The position numbers were made by a program, and so were the translations under genes. Shown in pieces: positions 58,390 to 64,000 of a DNA stretch of 64,000 bases. The notes below the pieces were generated by a model that had not been told where the DNA came from, searched no databases, and worked only from the letters and a program-made list of their open reading frames with translations. Position 1 is the stretch's first letter. Each line of letters opens with the position of its first letter. The stretch lies in contig NZ_LT984888.1 in assembly GCF_900258475.1 (NCBI RefSeq), forward strand, positions 82,638 through 146,637, in the 5' to 3' direction. Source of the stretch: Anaerococcus sp. Marseille-P3915 (lineage in GTDB: Bacteria; Bacillota; Clostridia; Tissierellales; Peptoniphilaceae).

Positions 58390-59225
58390 AGGCTGTACTT
58401 ATCCTTTTCTTCCTTGGAGAGATTTATATCCATTGAACCAGACCTAAAACCCTCCATATCAAGGCATACATAGGAATACCCGAGGTCTTTTAGTTTTTTA
58501 ACAACAAGGTCATATTCCTTAAAGAACTTAGGGAAGTCTGCCTTTTCTATTTCAAGCCTTGCAAGGTCATCGTGGTCCCTTAGTCTAAATTTTTCATAGC
58601 CAAGACTTCTTATAAAGCCTTCTGCCGTCTCTAACCTATCTAGATTTTCTTTTTTTATTTCTGTCCCATAAGGAAATCTTGTCAAAAGACAAGGGGCCGA
58701 TGGTTTTTTGGCTACCCTAAGATCAAGTTCTTCTGCAAGGCGTCTGACATCTGCCTTAGAAAAGCCCGCCTGATTTAGGGGACTTATTACACCCAAATCT
58801 CTTAGGGCCATAAGTCCTGGCCTATAAACCTTGTGATCGTCTGTATTGGTCCCATCGACAACAGCCCCATAACCTTTCTCTTCCCTTAGCTTTAGGGCTT
58901 CGCTAAAGAGGGTTTTCTTGCAATGGTAGCACCTGTCCTTGGCATTGTGGGCGATTTTCTCATTGGTGAGTATGTCAACCTCCCTTATAACTAGGTCCAC
59001 ACCCATTTCTTTGGCTAGCTTTATGGCATTTTCCTCTTCTTCCTTTGTGGTGGACAGGGCCTTAAAAAACATAGCCCTAACATCGTTTTCACTTTCCCTA
59101 TAAAGGCTTGCAAGTTTCATGATAAGGGCTGAATCAACTCCACCAGAAAAGGCGAGGATAAATTTATCTTTTAAGAGGTCTTTGATAATTTTTATTAGTT
59201 TCTCTTTTTTTTCTATATAATTCAT
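58386..59225 (-). CDS. larE: Sulfur transferase LarE, three-cysteine type
   Basis: This 279-residue PP-loop ATPase (LAFSGGVDSALIMKLA near 24-39) activates and thiolates the LarB product. Besides the conserved Cys179 in SAPCLLTRFPYG, the position of the sacrificial Cys of L. plantarum LarE, it has Cys99 and Cys102 in DRCYHCKKTLF. Three cysteines in this pattern are found in LarE forms that hold a [4Fe-4S] cluster and transfer sulfur catalytically. VVDGTNTDDHKVYRPG is also conserved. It is the first gene of larE-larB-larC. larA is not in the window. A terminator-like hairpin lies in the leader. Confidence 0.92.
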   Translation of the reverse strand: MNYIEKKEKLIKIIKDLLKDKFILAFSGGVDSALIMKLASLYRESENDVRAMFFKALSTTKEEEENAIKLAKEMGVDLVIREVDILTNEKIAHNAKDRCYHCKKTLFSEALKLREEKGYGAVVDGTNTDDHKVYRPGLMALRDLGVISPLNQAGFSKADVRRLAEELDLRVAKKPSAPCLLTRFPYGTEIKKENLDRLETAEGFIRSLGYEKFRLRDHDDLARLEIEKADFPKFFKEYDLVVKKLKDLGYSYVCLDMEGFRSGSMDINLSKEEKDKYSL

Positions 59226-59238
59226 AAGTATCCTTATT

Positions 59239-59283
59239 AAAAAAATAATTAAGCCATATTTTTTGAAAAAATACAGCTTAATT
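59239..59283 (-). terminator. Terminator-like attenuator in the lar operon leader
   Basis: On the minus strand a stem of AATTAAGC / GCTTAATT (59276-59283 with 59247-59254) continues into TATTTTTT/AAAAAATA pairs with a single-base loop. A run of seven U (59239-59245) follows. It ends only 13 bases before the larE start. A second hairpin (ATAGGTCC-ACAT-GGACCTAT, 59291-59310) lies just upstream. Confidence 0.6.
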
Positions 59284-59356
59284 TATGTAGATAGGTCCAC
59301 ATGGACCTATACATAACAATGTAATCGAGTGTTAACGATAATTGTGATGTATATTC

Positions 59357-59384
59357 ATTGTACTTAAAGCTTAACAAAATGCAA
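59357..59384 (-). promoter_or_regulatory. Likely promoter of the lar operon
   Basis: The minus strand has TTGCAT (59379-59384), a 16-base spacer and TACAAT (59357-59362). It would give a leader of about 125 bases containing both hairpins. Confidence 0.5.
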
Positions 59385-59412
59385 TCAACTTGCTTAAGTC
59401 TTGATTTGTTTG

Positions 59413-59421
59413 TGGTATAAT
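59413..59421 (+). promoter_or_regulatory. Extended -10 promoter of sppA
   Basis: TGGTATAAT has the extended TG-N-TATAAT form. No good -35 hexamer is seen. The start codon is 36 bases downstream of the -10. Confidence 0.5.
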
Positions 59422-59456
59422 AATTTTAGTTAAGATTGAAATATAAAGGAGTTTTT

Positions 59457-60440
59457 ATGAAAAATAATGCGAAAAGATGGATAGCGGTAGGGCTTGCAGT
59501 TCTAGTCCTAGTTGCTTCCATGTTTATGAAAGACACTAGCGAGGAAAAAGAGGCAAGGGGCTTATCATACCTTAAAGATTTGGGCAAGTCTCAATTATTT
59601 GACCAAGAAATAATCCAAGGAACAAATCCTAGCCAAAAGATAAGAAAAATTTCCCTAGAAGGGGTAATCCAAGGCGATGACAATAGCCAATTTGTAATCG
59701 ACCAGCTTAAGGAAGCAGCAGATGACCCAACTACAAAGGGTGTCATCCTTGCTGTAAATTCTCCAGGTGGTTCTGTTTATGTTTCAGAAAAAATCGCCAA
59801 GGAAATTAAAAAACTTAAAGAGATGAAAATCCCAGTTTATTCTGTAATGGAAGAGATGGCTGCATCTGGTGGTTATTATATTTCTGCCCCTACAGATAGG
59901 ATATATGCTTCAAATGAGACCCTTACAGGATCAATCGGTGTAATAATGGGTGGACGTTCCTTCCAAGGTCTTTTTGAAAAATACGGAATCAAGGAGCAAA
60001 ACGTGGTTTCTGGCAAGATGAAGGACACAGGCACCATGGGTAGAGATTTAAATGATGAAGAAAAAGCCTACCTCCAAGGCCTTGTAGATTCAGCCTTTGG
60101 TCGATTTGTAAAAATTGTCTCTGAAGGAAGGAAAATGAGTGAGGCAGATGTTAGAAAGCTTGCCGATGGTAGGGTTTATGACGGAGCTCAGGCTGTTAAA
60201 AATGGTCTAGTAGATAAGATTGGTGATATAGATATGGCTATAGAAGATATGATTAAGGAAAATAAACTAGATGATCCACAAGTAGTCGAAAGCTCCTTTG
60301 CCAACCTTTCTTTCAGACAACTTTTCCAAAAGGTAGAAGACCTTAAGAAATCTTCTTCTGATCTTGCTATCTTAAAGGAATTAATGGAAGAAAATAGGCA
60401 AGCTCCTATGTATATCTACGGGGGAGTCTATGGAAAATAA
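59457..60440 (+). CDS. sppA: Signal peptide peptidase SppA (S49 family)
   Basis: This 327-residue membrane-anchored serine protease clears leftover signal peptides. One N-terminal membrane helix (about 7-22) is followed by the S49 domain: GVILAVNSPGGSVYVSE, the Ser nucleophile in EMAASGGYYIS, and the Lys region SGKMKDTGTMGRD. This is the short, single-domain form found in Firmicutes. The ATG at 59457 has AAAGGAG 5 bases upstream; an in-frame TTG earlier lacks one. It overlaps the RDD gene by 11 bases. Confidence 0.93.
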   Translation: MKNNAKRWIAVGLAVLVLVASMFMKDTSEEKEARGLSYLKDLGKSQLFDQEIIQGTNPSQKIRKISLEGVIQGDDNSQFVIDQLKEAADDPTTKGVILAVNSPGGSVYVSEKIAKEIKKLKEMKIPVYSVMEEMAASGGYYISAPTDRIYASNETLTGSIGVIMGGRSFQGLFEKYGIKEQNVVSGKMKDTGTMGRDLNDEEKAYLQGLVDSAFGRFVKIVSEGRKMSEADVRKLADGRVYDGAQAVKNGLVDKIGDIDMAIEDMIKENKLDDPQVVESSFANLSFRQLFQKVEDLKKSSSDLAILKELMEENRQAPMYIYGGVYGK

Positions 60441-60897
60441 GAAGATTTATAAGGAAAGAGACTTTGCTTACGCTTATTCATCCTTTGGTATAAGGCTACT
60501 TGCCTATATCATCGATATGATGATCGTATCTGCTCTTTTCACCATAATTAAATTTTTTATCCCTCTTGGAGAAGATGTAAAATTTATGGGTTTAGGTATT
60601 TTAGCAAGCCTTAATATAATCATAAGCCTAGCCTATTTTACAATCACATCCCTAATCACAAGAGGCCAATCCCTAGGTAAGATTATAACTGGCCTTAGGG
60701 TGGTATCTTTAGATGGTTTTGACCTATCAAATAGTCAAATACTCATAAGGGAAATTGCGGGAAGATATGTCCAAAACAAATTAATTTTCCTATATGCCCT
60801 AGCCCTTTTCACACCCAAAAAGCAAACTCTAATCGACCTTTTCACAGACACAGCTGTCGTAAGGGAAGATGCCTATAGGGATTTATATGCAAAATAA
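60430..60897 (+). CDS. RDD family membrane protein
   Basis: This 155-residue protein has three to four membrane helices. The family motif is seen in FGIRLLAYIIDMMIVSAL (Arg and Asp in helix 1), and the second conserved region GQSLGKIITGLRVVSLDG precedes another helix. RDD proteins are widespread and mostly uncharacterised; some have been linked to sodium/proton exchange. Coupled to sppA, the pair may act in membrane stress. Confidence 0.88.
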   Translation: MENKKIYKERDFAYAYSSFGIRLLAYIIDMMIVSALFTIIKFFIPLGEDVKFMGLGILASLNIIISLAYFTITSLITRGQSLGKIITGLRVVSLDGFDLSNSQILIREIAGRYVQNKLIFLYALALFTPKKQTLIDLFTDTAVVREDAYRDLYAK

Positions 60898-60960
60898 ATT
60901 TAGATAAATTTACTTTTTGGGAAATTTATTACTAATAAAACAATAAAAATCATTAAAATA

Positions 60961-60998
60961 GCACAAAGATAAGCTTTGACGACCTTTGTGCTTTTTTT
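60961..60998 (+). terminator. Terminator of sppA-RDD
   Basis: GCACAAAG (60961-60968) pairs with CTTTGTGC (60984-60991) around a 15-base loop, followed by seven U. Confidence 0.88.
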
Positions 60999-61090
60999 AT
61001 CTATATTTCGCAAGCATCCCCTATATAAGGTATGATAGATATAGATTTTGAGAAAATACCACTACATCTAGTAGTTAGTTTGGAGATACA

Positions 61091-63619
61091 ATGAAGATAA
61101 TTAAAAGAGACGGATCAAAGGTTGACTTCGAGATAGAAAAAATCAAAAGAGCCATAGCAAAGGCATTTATCTCGGTAGACTCATCCATAAGCGATGAGAA
61201 ATTAGACAGCATAGCCAAAAAAATAAGGGATACCATCAAGAAGAAATTCCCAAAAGACCACACAGTTACAGTAGAAGAAGTCCAAGATCTGGTAGAGCTT
61301 GGTCTTATTGATGAAAACTACTACAGAGAGGTAAAATCTTTTATCCTCTACCGTGCCAAGCACAACATGGATAGAAAAGTAATCTACGATTTTAAGGAAT
61401 ATATAGACGATAAGGACCTTATGGAAATAATAGCCAAGGTCCAAAGAGAATTTGATAGCCAAAGATATCCTATAGAAAGCTTGTATTTTAAATTTGAATC
61501 ATTCACAAAACCAGACATGAATGAAAAACAAATCCTAGAGGCCATCATAAGGGCTGCAAGTGAGCTAACAAGCAAGGAAGCTCCAGATTGGGAAATAATT
61601 GCAGCCAGATTTTTAGCCTACAAGATGAACCTAGAAATCAAGGAATATGAAGAAAGATATGAGCTTTATGATTTCAAATCAAAGATTAAATTCCTTACAG
61701 AAAAGGGTCTTTATGGGTCATACATGCTTGAAAATTATACATCTGATCAAATAGATGAATTAGAATCCTACCTAGATTATAAAAGAGATGACATCTTTAC
61801 CTACTCAGGCCTAGACCTAGTAAGGAAGAGATATCTAATAAGAAGCCATGATGGCCACCTCATTGAAAATATCCAGGAAATGTTTATGGGTATTGCCATG
61901 CACCTAGCCATTCCAGAAAAGGATAAGATTGGCTTTGCCAAAAGACTCTACGATATTCTATCAAGCTTAAAGGCAACCATGGCCACACCTACTATGACCA
62001 ATGCTAGAAAGCCATTTAATCAGCTTTCATCATGCTTTATAGAGACTGTTCCAGATACACTTAAGGGCATTTACAGGTCTATAACCAACTTTGCCGAAGT
62101 CTCTAAACACGGTGGCGGCATGGGCATGTATTTTGGAAAAGTCAGAGCATCAGGCTCAGACATAAGAGGTTTTGAAGGAGTAGCGGGTGGAGTAATCCGC
62201 TGGATAAGACTTGCAAATGACACAGCAGTAGCAGTAGACCAACTTGGAGTAAGACAGGGAGCAGTTGCAGTTTATCTAGATATTTGGCACAAGGATATGC
62301 CAGAATTTTTAGGACTCAGAACAAACAACGGCGATGACAGGATGAAAGCCCACGACGTCTTCCCAGGAGTTTGCGTGCCAGACCTCTTCTGGAGAGAAGT
62401 AAGGGATAATATGGAAGGCGATTGGCATATGTTTGACCCACACGAAGTGGAGAAAAAATATGGCAAGGCCATAGAAGACACCTACGGCGAAGAATTTGAA
62501 GAATTCTACCATAAGCTAGTAGCTGACAAGGACATATCAAGAAGAATCATGCCAATCAAAGATATGGTAAGATTGCTAATCAAATCTTGGTCAGAAACAG
62601 GCACTCCATTTATTTTCAATAGAGACCTAGTAAATAAGGCCAACCCAAACAAGCACGCAGGCATGATTTATTCATCAAACCTCTGTACAGAGATTGCCCA
62701 AAACATGAGCCCATCAGAAACCATCTCCCAGGAGATAGTCACAGAAAATGGGGAAAAAGTCATAGTAAATAAGACAAGGCCAGGCGACTTTGTAGAATGT
62801 AACCTAGCAAGCCTAACCCTAGGAAAACTTGATGTAAACAATGACCAAGAGCTTGAAGAAACAGTAAGAACAGTAGTAAGGGCCCTAGACAATGTAATAG
62901 ACCTAAACTACTACCCAACCCCATATGCCCAAGTTACAAACAAAAAATACAGGGCCATAGGCCTAGGCACAAGCGGATATCACCATATGCTCGTTAAAAA
63001 CGACATAAGCTGGTCAGATGAAGAAAAACACGCAGCCCTAGCAGACAGGGTCTATGAAGATATAAATTATTATGCCATCAAAGAAAGTGTAGAAATTGCT
63101 AAAGAAAAGGGGTCATACGAAGTATTTGAAGGCAGCGATTGGCAAAATGGCAACTACTTCACAGACAGAGATTATACAAGCGAAAGATGGATAAAATTAG
63201 CCAAAGAAGTAAGGGAAAATGGCCTAAGAAATGGCTACCTAATGGCAGTAGCCCCAACAGGATCAACATCAATAATCTCAGGCACATCAGCCGGAGTAGA
63301 CCCAATAATGAGCCGCTACTTCCTAGAAGAAAAAAAGGGAGCCATAGTACCAAGAGTAGCTCCAGGCCTAACAACAAAGACCTTCTGGCTCTATGAAAAT
63401 GCCCACGATATAGACCAAAATATCTCCATGAGAATGGCAGGTGTAAGACAAAGACACATGGACCAAGCCCAATCTGTCAATATCTATATAACAACAGAAT
63501 ACACCATGAGACAAATCCTAAATATCTACCTTACAGCTTGGGAAAGTGGAGTAAAAAGCATATACTATGTAAGAGGTAAGAGTTTGGAAGTGGAAGAATG
63601 TGATACTTGCTCCGCATAG
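61091..63619 (+). CDS. nrdA: Class Ia ribonucleoside-diphosphate reductase, alpha subunit
   Basis: This 842-residue protein carries an N-terminal ATP-cone (about 1-90, MKIIKRDGSKVDFEIEKIKRAI as two segments) for allosteric control. The catalytic barrel has Cys315 in QLSSCFIE, the Asn530/Cys532/Glu534 triad in SNLCTEI, and a C-terminal Cys pair CDTCSA (837-840) that accepts electrons from thioredoxin. It needs an NrdB radical subunit, which is not in view and would be expected downstream or elsewhere. GGAG precedes the ATG. Class Ia needs oxygen or its products for the radical in most cases, which is of interest in a presumed anaerobe. Confidence 0.95.
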   Translation: MKIIKRDGSKVDFEIEKIKRAIAKAFISVDSSISDEKLDSIAKKIRDTIKKKFPKDHTVTVEEVQDLVELGLIDENYYREVKSFILYRAKHNMDRKVIYDFKEYIDDKDLMEIIAKVQREFDSQRYPIESLYFKFESFTKPDMNEKQILEAIIRAASELTSKEAPDWEIIAARFLAYKMNLEIKEYEERYELYDFKSKIKFLTEKGLYGSYMLENYTSDQIDELESYLDYKRDDIFTYSGLDLVRKRYLIRSHDGHLIENIQEMFMGIAMHLAIPEKDKIGFAKRLYDILSSLKATMATPTMTNARKPFNQLSSCFIETVPDTLKGIYRSITNFAEVSKHGGGMGMYFGKVRASGSDIRGFEGVAGGVIRWIRLANDTAVAVDQLGVRQGAVAVYLDIWHKDMPEFLGLRTNNGDDRMKAHDVFPGVCVPDLFWREVRDNMEGDWHMFDPHEVEKKYGKAIEDTYGEEFEEFYHKLVADKDISRRIMPIKDMVRLLIKSWSETGTPFIFNRDLVNKANPNKHAGMIYSSNLCTEIAQNMSPSETISQEIVTENGEKVIVNKTRPGDFVECNLASLTLGKLDVNNDQELEETVRTVVRALDNVIDLNYYPTPYAQVTNKKYRAIGLGTSGYHHMLVKNDISWSDEEKHAALADRVYEDINYYAIKESVEIAKEKGSYEVFEGSDWQNGNYFTDRDYTSERWIKLAKEVRENGLRNGYLMAVAPTGSTSIISGTSAGVDPIMSRYFLEEKKGAIVPRVAPGLTTKTFWLYENAHDIDQNISMRMAGVRQRHMDQAQSVNIYITTEYTMRQILNIYLTAWESGVKSIYYVRGKSLEVEECDTCSA

Positions 63620-63904
63620 GATTTATCCAAGATAAATATATTTTAGGGGATTATCCCCTAAGACCCTATTTGGGATATGTTTTTTTATGGGAGGGCTCCC
63701 AAAAGCCCTCTCTTTTTTTATGCAATATAAATTATTTTTTTTATTATCCAAGATAATATTATTATTTACTTTAATTCTTCGTTACTTTATCACTTAATAA
63801 ATTATATTTATTTACTATTGAATCTTCGTACCTAGGGGGAACCCAAGGGGGCGGCAGATGCCCTGTAGGACTCCCCAAAAGTTGTAGCTAGAAAAGAGGC
63901 TGCA
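63620..63904. other. Gap after nrdA with hairpins and an IS end
   Basis: Past nrdA lie TTTATC-CAA-GATAAA near 63621-63635, TTAGGGGA-TTA-TCCCCTAA (63643-63661) and a terminator (63691-63719). The segment 63836-63904 has higher GC than its surroundings and probably includes the leader of the mobile element. No nrdB is present. Confidence 0.6.
63691..63719 (+). terminator. Terminator of nrdA
   Basis: GAGGGCT (63691-63697) pairs with AGCCCTC (63704-63710) around a 6-base loop, followed by UC and seven U. Confidence 0.88.
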
Positions 63905-64000
63905 ATGAAAAAATATAGTTTAGAATTAAAGAAAAAAGTAATAAAAGAATACGAAGAAGGCGAAATAAGTTTAAATAAATTAGCAAGAAAATATAAAATA
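63864..64000 (+). mobile_element. Left end of an IS3-like insertion sequence (cut by window edge)
   Basis: The start of a transposase orfA lies at 63905. Upstream, TGTAGGACTCCCCAAAAGTT at 63864 begins with TG and resembles the terminal repeats of IS150-group IS3 elements (CCCCAAAAGTT). The right end and target duplication are outside the window, so the boundary is a guess. Confidence 0.5.
63905..64000 (+). CDS. IS3-family transposase OrfA (partial, runs off right edge)
   Basis: Thirty-two codons are visible, opening MKKYSLELKKKVIKEYEEG and continuing ISLNKLARKYKI. This is the first helix-turn-helix of IS3/IS150-type OrfA proteins, which bind the element ends; the DDE catalytic part is normally in a second, frameshifted frame. 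AGAGG lies 7 bases upstream of the ATG. The frame reaches the window edge. Confidence 0.75.
   Translation, partial: MKKYSLELKKKVIKEYEEGEISLNKLARKYKI

Noticed and set aside
59226..59456. NiCo riboswitch upstream of larE
   Set aside because: The two simple hairpins do not form the four-way junction with conserved loops expected of that class.
1..64000. tRNA, rRNA, tmRNA or CRISPR arrays
   Set aside because: No cloverleaf with TTCRA-type arm, rRNA segment or regularly spaced repeat was recognised in the non-coding gaps.

Overview
The window is the chromosomal replication-origin region of a low-GC, Gram-positive anaerobe. The gene order dnaA-dnaN-S4-recF-gyrB-gyrA on one side and rpmH-rnpA-yidD-yidC-khpB ... 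mnmE-mnmG-rsmG ... parA-parB on the other is the classic Firmicute origin layout. The short YidC, the amino-acid-fermenter gene set (stand-alone cyclodeaminase, phosphotransacetylase, DUF438/hemerythrin) and the unusual large OppA lipoproteins suggest family Peptoniphilaceae, perhaps Anaerococcus. That placement is inferred from protein resemblance, not from 16S rRNA.

Gene direction flips at about 31 kb. Nearly everything to the left is on the minus strand and nearly everything to the right is on the plus strand, as expected for transcription running with replication away from an origin at 30.9-31.6 kb. DnaA boxes lie on both sides of dnaA. Five parS-like palindromes are spread over 42-48 kb around parAB.

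Region by region: (1) 0-10 kb is an oligopeptide ABC importer locus with oppB, a left-edge-truncated oppC that carries an RCC1-like repeat domain outside the membrane, and three tandem oppA paralogues, each with its own promoter. (2) 10-21 kb is accessory: a phage-lysin-like cell-wall hydrolase, lipoprotein, GNAT, YhcH, ABC-F, two zinc-ribbon/SH3 membrane proteins, and a DUF438/hemerythrin sensor behind a Fur-like operator. (3) 21-31 kb is the replication cluster, with a SigB-type module (rsbV-rsbW-sigma and a 54-residue membrane protein) attached directly behind gyrA. (4) 31-34 kb is rpmH to khpB. (5) 34-40 kb is an insertion between khpB and mnmE: a Sau3AI-like restriction-modification pair, MgtC and a Na/phosphate transporter. 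(6) 40-49 kb is mnmE, mnmG, rsmG, a CPBP protease, cinA, parA, parB, a cyclodeaminase and DUF4446. (7) 49-56 kb is pta, a DUF1538/double-PII/thioredoxin/flavin reductase run, and a MarR-ftsH pair. (8) 56-59 kb is a larE-larB-larC nickel-pincer cofactor operon in which larC is split by a probable programmed -1 frameshift. (9) 59-64 kb is sppA, an RDD protein, class Ia nrdA, and the left end of an IS3-like element cut by the window edge.

The items most worth a second look are the RCC1-OppC fusion, the thioredoxin reductase-like protein without an NADPH motif, the RsbW-like protein without kinase motifs, Tyr at the quinolone-resistance serine of GyrA, the parS variants, and the lar operon leader and frameshift. 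No tRNA, rRNA or CRISPR array was seen.
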